A DNA stretch of 64,000 bases, from NCBI GenBank assembly GCA_037178855.1, contig JASJZC010000005.1, forward strand, positions 1,054,001-1,118,000, in the 5' to 3' direction. The stretch comes from Oscheius sp. JU75. Lineage: Eukaryota > Nematoda > Chromadorea > Rhabditida > Rhabditidae. The notes below the pieces were generated by a model. That model saw only the letters and a list, made by a program, of their open reading frames with translations. It was not told the origin of the DNA and ran no database searches. Position numbers and translations under genes: made by a program. Shown here one piece after another: positions 35,742 through 46,473 of the stretch; positions within the stretch are counted from its first letter, which is position 1; every line of letters begins with the position of its first letter.

Positions 35742-35980
35742 TTATCCATATCAATGCAACCAAGGAAAAAATGGATTCAAAGAAAGTGGAATTTTGCAAA
35801 AAGTCTGGTCAATGAGGATACGTGGACAAAACGAGTACTTGAATGGCGACCATGGAGAGCAGTCAGACCTACAGGACAACCGAAGTCACGATAGAGCTTT
35901 ACGAACGAGCTAGGGCAAAATTGGACAAGGATCGCGAGAGAAGATATCGTTCAATGGAACCAGTATAAACTGCGACACGT
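35742..35980 (+). pseudogene. Non-LTR retrotransposon 3' remnant (post-RT C-terminal region)
   Basis: One frame reads KKWIQRKWNFAKSLVNEDTW, TKRVLEWRPWRAVRPTGQPK, then a TAG, then SFTNELGQNWTRIARED. This follows the pattern at the end of many non-LTR reverse-transcriptase polyproteins: W-x-K/R-x-x-L-E-W, G-R-P-x-x-R-W, then G-x-x-W-x-R-I/L-A-x-D/E. The TAG falls where the family has the Trp of the RW motif, so it is a dead fragment. AATAAA follows at about 35997. A 41-residue ATG-initiated frame here (35841) is a shadow. Confidence 0.6.
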
Positions 35981-35999
35981 GAACATTGTTCTCGCAATA

Positions 36000-38370
36000 A
36001 ATTGAAAAAATTGAATGCAACCAATCCTCTTGGCATGCACAGCCTGAAACATAACTTTTTTTCCAAATATTTTGAGCCTAAGATCTGACGACTTTGGGTT
36101 TTCCCTTCTACTGTTTCCAGTCCAGAAACTTATTTTTCATCTTAGCAGTGTTCTGTAAAGGGAAAAAGTCGTAGGACAGATCGAACCCCACAACTTCGCA
36201 GAACATCTCAAAGCTAGAACCTTTCGTTTTGAAGCCTAATGTTGATTGCGACAATTGAAACAAAAAGAGTTTTTTGAACTCAAAATGATGTTTTTGGTTT
36301 CAACCCGGAATCAAAAAGACAATAGGATTAAGGCTGCGGTGGCGGGAGTTTTTGGCAAACAAAATGCACAGAAGGGGAGATAAAAAGAACAGAGAGCGAT
36401 GGCGCGGTAATGGCCTCTCTCTCTCCCGGTCTCGGGCAACAGCAAGCAAGGTAAGCAAAGCAGCACAGCTCTGTGCCGCAGCAAAATGGTCGAGAGACGG
36501 CTGTCAGGAGAGAGTGCAGAGAGAGACCAATGGCCAAGAGAGAGACGGGGGAAGCTTCAATGAGAGAGAGAGTCCATGTGACAGAAGAGTGTATTTTTGA
36601 ACAGAAATAGGTAGACAGACGGGAAGTGGAGAAGAGTTCAGAGGTTGGGAAGATCAAGGACAAGGATATTTTTTCGAGCATAAATCCGCGGCGTGTGAGG
36701 AAAAACATGGGAGGCCGCTGTAAACGGGCATAGTTGACATCCCAAAAATCTAAAGTCGTTGTTTTAGTATTCTGAAAAGCTGCAAAACAGATCAAAAGCA
36801 GCAACCCACAGCCGAGATGGTGAATTTCGAATCGTAGCACTACACCCTCGTTCTACAACTTTCTAGGGCTTGAGAGCATTGGAAAATGGCGTCTTAGACT
36901 CGAAAGGTTACAAGTTTGTGTAAAGCTTGGCCCTCTGAAAGTAGATTTAGAATAGTCCTTCTAATTTATGCATCTTTTGAAAATTTGCACTTCATTTCTA
37001 CTTGAATTGACACATTTCTGCATTTGGGCACAAATTCTAACCGTTAGGTGGTAGAATACTTCTACTCAAATAGTCAATAATGCAATCCGTCCTTTGTATT
37101 CAGCTTGAAACGTAAAATTTTCTGTTTTGTTTTATGAAGCTTTCGAATGTTTGGCTATGGGCTGTATTTGGGCCCAATGACTAGGTGTGAAGTTCTACCT
37201 GTCCCGAGGGCAGGCCCGGGCCTGTCCACGGCACATGTATGGTGAAGTGGTTCGCATAAGATTTTCCACTTAACAATGCTGTACTGGAAGACTTTGTGAG
37301 CCTATTTATTGGTAGTCCTCAAACCGCTCACGAAAGGATGCAGTTCATGTTTCACTGATAATGCATAAGGAGAACATACTTCCTTTCCGATAGGCAATAA
37401 CCCTTTTGTATTTCAGCCCTATTTTAGCGTATAGAAGCTTTTCCGTAAAGAAGAGTTTGAGTAGGTGAAAATAGAAGGCGATGTATTTTTACACTGGAAA
37501 ACTGAAAACATTGCCTATTCCATGTGTGGCTGCAAAAAGTTTGTTTGTTTGCTCTCAAACGGCTCGCATTCTGTGAAAAAATCGGATACCAAAGGCTGAA
37601 AAAGGACCTGGTTCGTTTTCTCGCGCCTCTACGTGAAAATTTCCGGAGCAATGGATAAAAAACGAAAGTCTTCTTATCAGGAGCCTGTACAGGATAATTT
37701 TACGAGGAGCTGATGTTGAGGAGGCGTCAATCTTGCGACCAAGGTGATGAGAGAAGGAACCACGTGGCCGATGGGCGGCCATTTCGGCTGGGCCAGGGAA
37801 ATGATACCATCTCTGTGACTTTGCCGAGCTGTTTTTCTTGGAAACTAGTAGGAAACTGGAGAAGAATCGAGTGTTCAAGTCTTTCCATGGAGAGCAAGGC
37901 AGAGTTTCTGGGGATGAAACCTCCGATTGGAGCAATTATGGCATCCTTTGCATTCCCTGGTTGCTTCTAGACTATTCACTTTTTTTCTAGGAAAAAATAC
38001 GGAAGAAAGGCGTTGAGAGAAGAAAATCCAGGTTATATGTCATCTCAGTCCATTCAACTGTAAAACGTCGGAGTTTTTTTTTTATGTTTAGCAGCTTTTC
38101 AGTACCTCTTTACACATTTAAAGTCTTTGCAACTGCTCTACATGGTAAACGAACAAAAAATCACGTTGAAAATTAAGCAAAAATGATTGTTGGGCAAAAT
38201 AAACCATTTTCCGTCAATTTCTTGCTTCCAACTACCGAAATACGCATTCAATGTTTCCTCATGGGCTTTCTTTCGTCTTCTACAACAATTTTTATGAATA
38301 AAACGACTGACAATAAAAATAAGCCTGAAATAGCCGAGCCCAGTCAAAAGACCGATTTTAAATGGCTGTG
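36000..38370. other. Largely unassigned intergenic sequence
   Basis: 36330-36600 is GA-rich with GAGAGA runs and unusually high GC for the flanks, possibly a promoter or CpG-like leader. 37808-37992 (+) reads DFAELFFLETSRKLEKNRVF onward to a stop with coding-like composition but no splice support. Otherwise I see nothing supportable. Confidence 0.4.
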
Positions 38371-38846
38371 CTAAAGGTCTGCGATCGGTTCGTGACGGGA
38401 CCTTGACTGAGTATCCAACGTTTCAACACAGTGCAGTCGTCGGCCGCTCGCCAAAGCTCTTTTCCTAAATTTCTTCCTCGTTTCTTCGCAATTTTTCACT
38501 TCGTTCTCCCTCTTTTTTGTTGATTTACTTGTCAGAAATATATTCTCTTGCAAAATTTATCACTTTCATGACGTTGGCCGCTAAAAAATGAGATGTAAGG
38601 CTTTGTTTTGAGATTTTTCGCAAATTGGCTTCGTATCTTCCGAAAAATCAGTTTTACCAGCTCCCTGCTGTTGTTTAGTCTCACTTTTGTCTTGGCCTTC
38701 TGTTTCTTAGCAGGCTGGGAGTTCAAATTTAGCCGGAGACTTGATTTTTCGGCAATGAAATCTTTGAAGGACCCTAGGATTTGCGTGCACTTGTTCCGAG
38801 ATCCGCTGTGTAAAAGCTTCCTATTTCTCAAATTCTTTCGCTCCAT
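38371..38846 (-). CDS. Small basic protein of unknown function, divergent from rps-24
   Basis: Four exons, 38846-38741, 38699-38658, 38580-38529, 38464-38371, join in phase to 97 residues. The protein is highly charged: SRNKCTQILGSFKDFIAEKS, then a Gln/Lys linker, NVMKVINFAREYISDKKRAL, ASGRRLHCVETLDTQ and a short tail ending IADL. Introns are 41-85 bases with GT-AG ends (the first donor, GTCTCC, is weak). It is transcribed away from rps-24 with about 65 bases between the two ATGs, so they may share a bidirectional promoter. I do not recognise the family; it could be a fast-evolving nuclear or ribosome-associated protein. Confidence 0.45.
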
Positions 38847-38911
38847 CTATTACTGCTTCGCCTCTTTTCCCCACTTTTCACTCATTTTCTTTTTTCAGTT
38901 CTACCCTCAAC

Positions 38912-39428
38912 ATGGGAGACGTCGTCACGATCAGGACGCGCAAGGTCCAGGCCAACCGCCTGCTGTACAGAAAGCAAATGGTTAGTTCCTCACTTCTCTT
39001 CCTATTCTAATGCTTGCGCTTCAGGTCGTCGAAGTGATCCACCCTGGCCGCCCGACCGTGCCTAAGACTGAGATCCGTGAGAAGATTGCCAAGATCTACA
39101 AGACTACCTCCGATGTCGTTGTCCCCTTCGGCTTCAAGAGCCAGTTCGGAGGCGGAAGGACCAAAGGATTCGCCCTTATTTACGATACTCTCGATTACGC
39201 CAAGAAGTTCGAGCCCAGACACCGTCTTGTCAGAGTGAGTCTTCTTTTCTTGTTCGTTTCTGCTCTGTCAACTTCGTGCCCGTATTCGTTTGCTAACTTG
39301 TGCATATTCAGATGGGACTCGCCACCAAGGTAGAGCGCGGAGGTCGCAAACAGCGCAAGGAGAGAAAGAACCGTCAGAAGAAGGTCCGTGGAACCGCCAA
39401 GGCTAAGGTCACTGCCGGAAAGAAGTAA
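38912..39428 (+). CDS. rps-24: 40S ribosomal protein S24 (eS24)
   Basis: Structural protein of the small ribosomal subunit. Three exons, 38912-38980, 39025-39234, 39312-39428; 131 residues, normal for the family. Recognised by [59 protein letters not shown] and [18 protein letters not shown], with the Lys-rich C-terminal tail. A TTTTTTCAG acceptor 13 bases before the ATG (38898) fits trans-splicing or a short leader beginning ttctaccc. AATAAA at 39454-39459. Codon use is strongly biased to C/G-ending codons, as expected for a highly expressed gene. Confidence 0.98.
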
Positions 39429-39566
39429 TTTTGTTTCGTTATTGTTATGTGACAATAAATTTGTTGCTATATCCATTCCTTTGTTTTTTTTCTTTAATGT
39501 GTGAGAGTCTGTTCTAGCAGTAGGATATCTCGAACAGCATGTAGGTAAACAATTCGAGCTCTCTAG
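39429..39566 (+). promoter_or_regulatory. Operon-type intercistronic region (rps-24 to ssna-1)
   Basis: 138 bases separate stop from start. AATAAA at 39454-39459, then a U-rich run (tttgttttttttcttt, about 39480) and an acceptor at 39566. This order and spacing match nematode operons processed by polyadenylation plus SL2-type trans-splicing. Inferred from spacing only. Confidence 0.6.
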
Positions 39567-40809
39567 ATGTCCCGAATCTCGGGAGCCGACTTCAACTACA
39601 ACGAGATCGCCAGATATCTCGAAAAGTTGAAGCAAGAAAGGCAGATCACGGACCGGAACTTGAGTGGACTCGAGAGGGAGCGGTCCACCCTCGACCAGCA
39701 GATTGCAGTTCGTTTTCTGCCTTTATTTTATTCTCTTCGAACGATCTGAGTTGTTCTCTCAGTTGAGAAGCCTCTTTTCTGTCTAGAAGTGCTAATATCT
39801 GCATTGCTGAGATCCAGCCCTGTTCCTTCCCAATATTTAGTCTTGAGATGAACATTCGAGGATGTTTACTGTTGCTTCACGTTATTTTGTCAGCAACGAA
39901 TCAAGAAGAAGGATTTCGATCGATTCTCCTGACATTTGCCAATTCTTCCATCGCAAATTCGCTTACCTATGTGAATTTTGACAGATCTTATGCAGTAACC
40001 TGGACTGAATTTTGAAAAGTATATGTTCTTTTCAAGATTTCAATGCCCTAGAAAAAATGTCGACTCTGCGTGGTTCAGATTTTGTGGCTCAAACACTCGA
40101 GCACGCCTTGCCAAGGGCTCTATCTGGCTAGTTTATCGTTCAAAGTGTCCTCATATGTGGCAAAAGTGGGTTCGGGCACCGGTTTCTAGAAGTCTGTATC
40201 TGTTATTGTTTCCTCTAGTATTCTTTTCAAGCGTGCGACTCTGATCTCTGAAATTGCAGAGAGGGAGGCCGCGCAACCTGAGCAAAATCAAAAGATGGAC
40301 CTTTTTGTCAAATCCAAAATCGGGCATGGATGGAAGAGGGTGGCGCAATTGTGTAAAAAATAAAACGGAGAATTCTTTGAATTAGGAGAGGACATTTTTG
40401 GGCTGTATAAGGGTTCATTTTCCATCTCTGCGCGACCCCTCTCTGCCAGTCCATGCCGCGGCATACTTCAGTTCACCACTCATTGACGCACCTATTGCCG
40501 TACCAAATCCTTCTTCCTCTCCCTATTTTACTTATTCACATCAATTCAGGAGCTGGAGCGTCGTCGAAATGAGGTAAACAATCGGTTGCGACACGAGCAG
40601 GAGATAGCGACAAAACAGGATCGATCCATTGAGCAGGTACGCTTCGTTTTCTTTTTTGAAAAATAGTAATTTCAGCCAGAAACAATTGTATTTTCCCCAA
40701 AATCATAAATTTCCAGGCAGAAGCCGCGTACCAGAAGATAATCGACAGCTCTCGCACCCTGGCCGAATTTGTCAAAAACGAATTCCACGAGCAGCGTCGC
40801 GACGTCTAA
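39567..40809 (+). CDS. ssna-1: SSNA1 homologue, centriole/microtubule-associated coiled-coil protein
   Basis: Three exons, 39567-39707, 40550-40636, 40717-40809; 106 residues, slightly shorter than human SSNA1 (119). It is entirely coiled coil: NYNEIARYLEKLKQERQITD, LERRRNEVNNRLRHEQEI, then the diagnostic C-terminal EAAYQKIIDSSRTLAEFVKN. SSNA1 proteins self-assemble into fibrils on microtubules and act at centrioles, cilia and midbodies. A TCTCTAG acceptor directly abuts the ATG. The start is about 107 bases after the rps-24 polyadenylation signal, with a T-rich stretch between, the classic spacing of a downstream operon gene. Intron 1 (842 bases) holds no recognised feature. Confidence 0.88.
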
Positions 40810-41786
40810 ACGAGGCCTCGAGGATCCCCGAAATACCGCGTAATTTTCTTCAAAACATGTCTCTTCTTTTTCACTTATTCGTCCCATCTCAATTCGTGTA
40901 TCTCTGCCAAAAGCGTATCTCATTACTCTTCCCCTACTCATCATTTGCCTAAAAAGGTCTCACTTGTGCTTGTAAATATGAAGTTACTTCGTATAATTTG
41001 GTTTTTAGGAAGTTTGAAGGTGGAACAAAGACTGAAGTAAAAAGTGAGCTGAATAGCGAAAAATGGCAACCCTCAGACTCTAGACGCCAGACATCGGAGG
41101 CAGATGGGTCGAAAAAAAGATAAGAGTGGTGAAAAATGCAGAGAGTTATAGTGATGTCAGAAAAAAAGTGAAATTGATGTACTGCTTTATCCTGAAAATC
41201 CTGCCTTGCTGCTAGTTTGCGAGAAACAATGCAAATCCGACTCCATCTGGGCGGGATTGCTGGAAACAGCTTGTGGCGAATACTATTCAAATAATCCTAC
41301 CTTTACAACTGACAAAAGCTGTCCGTCTGCAACACATGTCAACTCTAATCTGGGGTAATACTTGACAAGATGTCTGTGGGTATTCTGTCGAATGTTATCC
41401 CAGATTAGAGTTGACAAGACAAGTTAGGAGAGGCAAACAGTTATAACTACAGAAAGAGCACTGGATCGCAAAAAGAACTGCAGAAAGTAAGTGGATAAGA
41501 GACTGGTGTTCGTAGGGCAGACGGCTAATGTAGAAACATTATCTTTGGATAGATTGAGAAGATGGTCGGTTTCGGATTGAGAGTCTGTGTCTCTGTTGAC
41601 CAATGATGCACCAAATTGGGGTTACTAGTATCTTATGAGAGCAGAGGCTGAAACATTGTGTCTTCCGGGTCGTTCCTACCAAAACAAGAGCCTCCTATCT
41701 CCCGTCACGATCGTGAAACCGCTGTGTCCTATCTTTCACAGGGAGAGGACAGGAAGAGAGAGATGTCATCTCTCTGTTTCAACTGG
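40810..41786. other. Intergenic, no gene seen
   Basis: It contains the foldback at 41337-41416 and AG-rich unique sequence. No supported exons. Confidence 0.45.
41337..41416. repeat. 80-bp foldback (tgtcaactctaatctggg...)
   Basis: The ends tgtcaactctaatctggg and cccagattagagttgaca (ending at 41416) are perfect complements; the next few bases also pair (gtaa/ttat with a mismatch). The core tctaatctgg is shared with the termini of 33043-33208. Confidence 0.85.
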
Positions 41787-41793
41787 TATATAA
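41787..41793 (+). promoter_or_regulatory. TATA box of the long collagen gene
   Basis: TATATAA, 41 bases upstream of the ATG at 41834, a position similar to the TATA box of the first collagen. Confidence 0.65.
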
Positions 41794-41833
41794 TAGTGAT
41801 TTTCCCCCAAGGAATCATCTTCTGGGCACAGCA

Positions 41834-44800
41834 ATGACTGGCTGGTCCTACTATCTGGTCGCGACCACTCTTGGTGCAACGGTTCTTGGCGTCATCTTGG
41901 CCGGAATCAGCATAATCGATGTCTGCAGAGATATTCGCGACTTTGAGCAGGAGGTCAATGGACAGCTGGCCACTTTCAAGGTGAGTCAGAGTGAAACATA
42001 TTTTTATGAGGGAAAAATTGAATTTGTGGCGATGTTGCAAGTGACGATCAACCAAATATTTTCTTTGGAGCGGTTTATAGAATTGGTAAAACATGAATGT
42101 TTTTTCTACAAGTTTAAAGAGAATCTGAAGATTTGTAATTCGGATGAAAGCCTATAGCATGGCCGAAACAAGATATTTGCAAGAACGCAAACTTCTTGAT
42201 TCTTTCACCTGAAAGAACCAGTGAAACATACCACATTTTGACAATCGCAAATTTGTTTGAAAGTTCGATGTAGTCACGATAGTAAGTATTTCTGGAGCTG
42301 TTTAGCTAAGAATTAGTTCTGAAACAAGTAAAAACTCAAAGGCAAAAGATGGCCGAAATGAAACATTCTGAAACATCGGACTATGTCTACATGGTTTTTT
42401 GTTGAAACATTTGAGACTCCCGAAGTGATCCATCCAGAAAAATAAGACACTTTGTCTTCTCGTTCGAGAAATACAGTGCGGTGCAAAATTATAGGGCCAC
42501 CCAGTTTTTTGTGCATCCTGGCGCGGGATGGCGTTTTGAGGTTTCGGGAGTTGCATCAGCGGATTCGGCGGCTTTCAATACCCCTGGGTAGGTATGCTTC
42601 AGCAATTCAGACGTTTTTTTAAGACCAGGCGGGTATTTTTACTAAAAGAGTTGCAGAAGCCTTGGTGCAAAATTATAGGGTCACTAGACAAAAACGCTTT
42701 TAAAAACTTTCACACGTCACAACCTGTCAACATAAGATGTCTGTGGGGGTAAGGCAGTTCGTCTCTGATAGCCACCATGCCTCTTGGTACCCAACTGTCC
42801 AGCGACGAGCGTGCTCAAGTCGACGTTCTTCAAGATGTCGGGTTCTCGAACAGGAAGATTGCCGAAAAGCTGGGTCGGAGCAGGAATGTGATTAACCAGC
42901 AGGAATGTGATTAACTAAAAAGAAGTTCAAGTTGGATGGACCTGACGGTTTTGGCTACTATTGGAGAGATCTCTGGAAAGATCCACGCATGATGTCCAGA
43001 AGAAATTTTGGAGGAGGGTCCGTCATGATCTGGGGTGCTTTCTGCAACGATGAAGTGGTAGAGATGGAGTTCATTACGACCAAAATGAACAGCCAAGCCT
43101 ATCAGGAAGTTTTGGATAAGCGCCTCCTGCCCTTCTACCATCAATCCAGCCAGCAGAGTCTACAGTTCATGCAAGTCAATGCCACGGTTCACACCTCCAG
43201 AGCGACCCTTGCTTGGCTCAAAGACGAATTGGTGGATGCAATGGGTTGGCCCGCTCTCAGTCCCGATCTCAACCCGATTGAAAACGATCGGGGAATGCTA
43301 GCCAGGAACATCTACGCAAATGGGAAGCAGTATAACACTATTGAAGAGCTTCAACAAGCGATTTACCGCGAGTGGACCCGTATGAACCCCAACTTTCTGA
43401 AAACTCTTGTGACTTGTCGAACGTCGACTTGAGCACGCTCGTCGCTGGACAGTTGGGTACCAAGAGGCATGGTGGCTATCAGAGACGAACTGCCTTACCC
43501 CCACAGACATCTTATGTTGACAGGTTGTGACGTGTAAAAGTTTTTAAAAGCGTTTTTGTCTAGTGACCCTATAATTTTGCACCAAGGCTTCTGCAACTCT
43601 TTTAGTAAAAATACCCGCCTGGTCTTAAAAAAAACGTCTGAATTGCTGAAGCATACCTACCCAGGGGTTTTGAAAGCCGCCGAAACCGCTGGTGCAATTC
43701 CCGAAACCTCAAAACGCCATCCCGCGCCAGGATGCACAAAAAACTGGGTGGCCCTATAATTTTGCACCGCACTGTATGTGGAAGTTTGAAGCTCCGAACA
43801 ACTAGAGGAGCTTGTCGCTTCCCATATAAACTTTAGGTGTAACACTTCAACTTTTTTTTAGCTTCAAAACAAACTGGGATCCCACCACCTTTTTCTTTCG
43901 AAATCAAAAATTTGAGGATCGTTCCAACGACGCCTGGGCCAATTTGATGGCAGCTCGTAAAGAGCAAGCTTTGGAGGTCAACTTCAACGGTCTGTTCAGT
44001 CGTGTCAAGAGGGGAGGTGGCTACGCCACCGGGGCTGGAGCCGGAGGAGGAGGCCAGAATTGTCCTCCCGGACCTCCTGGACCTCCTGGAGAGCCCGGAG
44101 AAGATGGCGAGCCGGGTGAAGACGGAAAGCCGGGAGAAGTGGGAGCTGTTGGAAGGGACGACAGCCACGACAACCAGGAATGCATCAAGTGTCCGGCAGG
44201 AGAAGCAGGTCCTCCAGGTCCTGATGGACCTCCCGGTCCGCCGGGAGGTGACGGAAATGCTGGAGCTGCTGGTCAGCCCGGGCCGGAAGGAGAACCTGGA
44301 CCACCGGGGCCTCCTGGGCCTGCGGGACCTGCTGGAAAAGGTGGGTAGGGAGCAGGAGAGAGAGAGAGAAAGAAAGAGAGAGAGAGTGTCAGTCACACTC
44401 GATAGTTCGCTGAGTGAGAGTCACTATACTGTCAGATTTCCTGAATGACACTCTTTTTCAGACGGCGAGCCAGGTCCAGACGGTGAAAAGGGAGCCGATG
44501 GACAGAGCTCGACCAATGAGCCAGGACCCCCTGGTCCTCCTGGCCCACCAGGAGCCGCAGGACCCGCTGGAGACGATGGGCCAGGAGGGGAGGGACCTGC
44601 CGGCCCACCTGGACCTCCCGGTCCTCCCGGAGGTCCTGGACAGGCTGGACCCGACGGAGAGCCTGGTCAACCCGGTTCAGATGGAGCTCCTGGCGGTGAT
44701 GCTGCCTACTGTCCTTGTCCTCCGAGGACCATGAACGTCCAGGGCTCCGCAGCAGAACAGTACGCCCAAGCTCAGGGCGCTCCAGCTGGTGGATACGCTG

Positions 44801-46411
44801 CCGCGGATCCTCAGGCCGGTGGGGCCTCGAATGGAAAAGGAAATGGAAAGAAGTCGAATGGAGCTGCTGCTTCCCAGCCAGTCCCTGCTCCGGCTAATGG
44901 AGGAGGATATTCTGCAGGTTGGTTTTTGGATGGATACCATGCCTGATATGGGATAGCACCTTACTGTCTCATACTTTTTGGTAGAAAGTTACGGTGTTCA
45001 ATTGTGATAACTTGTGAAAATTTTTTCACCTACAGTATAGCTACAACAAAGTTTCTCTTACAGAAAAACGCTCTTATACAATCTGCGCGACATCATTTTA
45101 CTCTCTTTTGAATAACAGACTGGATCTTGGACAGATACGTAAAAGCGCCGATACATTTTCCGTACCGTTTACATTTTGTACGCGACAGAAACACATCCTA
45201 GAAAGGTTACGGGTTTTCTGCTCTATCAAGACGGCCACTAGTACTCTCACATTTAAGCGAATATAAGCATCTCGTGGAACATTTCAAAATTCAGGTTCTG
45301 CCCAAGCTGCTGCTCCTCAGCCAGCACCAGCTCCGGCAATGGCTGCAGCTTCGCAAGCTGCTCCAGCAGCTGCCAATGGAGGAGGTTATTCTGCCGGTTC
45401 GGATTTGAATAGAGAGTCTATAGAAGATGGGAATACTGGATGTAACGGGATAAGGGGGATATAGCAAAGACTTTAAACATTCAAAAACCTTTAGTTCACA
45501 CTTCCAACTTGTTTTTTTTAAAGAGTTTGGGGTTTTTTGTAGGGGGGAGATCGAAAAATTGTCATCAAGAAACTGAAACACTTTCAAAATTCAGTGACTG
45601 CTCAAGCTGCCGCTCCCCAACCAGCTCCTGCTCCGGCAATGTCTATGGGCATGGCTTCTCAGGCTGCTCCAGTAGCTGCTAATGGTGGAGGCTATTCTGC
45701 AGGTTCGTTTGTTAGTCAAGCAGTATCCAATGAAACAAAAACTGGAACTCTATGAAGAACAGTTGCAACACTAATGTGCGATAAACTTGAACCGTAATGA
45801 GCAGAAACGGGCTGAAGGTGCTATTTTGACTTTGGAGGGCACCAACTCTTACAACACAAGGCTGCGTATCGGCTAGTTACTGTAGGCAGTTTCGGATGTA
45901 TTTTATACGAGTTGGTGCTAATCTCAAAGTCAAAATGGCACCTCCGCATTCCGATCGTCTCTGGTAGTAAACCAATCAGAACACTTCACGGTATTCTGCA
46001 TTCAAAAAACCGACTTCTTGAATAGCTGCAAAATAAACAGCTTTAGGTGCTCAAAGTGCTGCAGCCCCTCCTCCACCGGCACCGGCTCCAGCCTTGATGG
46101 CAGCTCCGCAAGCTGCCCCGGCCGCTGCACAGTCAGCTCCAGCCGGAGGCTACAATGCTGCTCAGAAGAACGGCAACGGCAAGCCAAAGATGAATGGAAA
46201 TGGAAATGGAAGTGCATCGAAATCTAATGGAGGGGCTCCAATGACCAATGGAGCTGCTGCTCCAGCCCAGGGTGGACAAGGAGCTCAGACTGGACAGTAC
46301 CAGGCTGGAGCCACTCCAATGAGAGGCGGAGAGGCCACTCCAGCTGGACAGTACCAGGCCGGTGGAGCTCGTCGCTATAGGAAGAAGAAGCTCGTCAGAA
46401 AACTACATTAG
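41834..46411 (+). CDS. Long cuticle collagen with duplicated Ala/Pro/Gln-rich tail
   Basis: Six exons, 41834-41980, 43917-44340, 44462-44917, 45295-45396, 45595-45702, 46047-46411; 533 residues. The first ~290 are a standard cuticle collagen: hydrophobic N-terminus, [13 protein letters not shown], an R-x-x-R site (SRVKR), Gly-X-Y blocks, CIKCP, and AAYCPCPPR. Unusually, about 235 residues follow instead of ~20. They are built from exons that repeat [14 protein letters not shown] and end ANGGGYSAG, then an exon with [14 protein letters not shown], two GQYQAG motifs and a basic end ([12 protein letters not shown]). Exon 2 starts at 43917 because only that acceptor keeps the alignment with the other collagen without a gap. 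All tail exons are phase 1-1. AATAAA at 46422-46427. Intron 1 carries a Tc3-like element. Confidence 0.9.
42474..43774 (+). mobile_element. Tc3-like element, internally deleted copy A
   Basis: Flanked by TA; termini CAGTGCGGTGCAAAATTATA with ~355-bp inverted repeats, as in the full-length copy at 57817-59448. About 330 bases are missing: the junction near 42892-42916 contains a direct repeat of caggaatgtgattaac, a filler typical of interrupted gap repair. What remains of the transposase starts at 42779 and resumes in the catalytic region at 42932. It lies in intron 1 of the long collagen gene. Confidence 0.93.
45817..45942. repeat. Foldback in a collagen intron
   Basis: The arms ggtgctattttgactttgga and its diverged complement ending tcaaaatggcacc at 45942 pair, with an inner gcaccaactc/gagttggtgc pair. 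A related single arm is near 26555-26640 (gcgcaccaactt ... gctaaaatagcgcc). Confidence 0.75.
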
Positions 46412-46473
46412 ACTCTGGGAGAATAAAAGGTTCTTACACTTTTTTCTCTTGAAGTGTTTTGAGATAGACTTTC

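Noticed and set aside
35841-35966. 41-residue plus-strand peptide starting MATMESSQTYR
   Set aside because: It overlaps, in another frame, the recognisable end of a non-LTR retrotransposon polyprotein.
36328-36840. 170-codon minus-strand frame with a signal-like start
   Set aside because: It runs antisense through GA-rich low complexity, ends in odd Cys/Pro-rich sequence, and has no splice or polyadenylation support.
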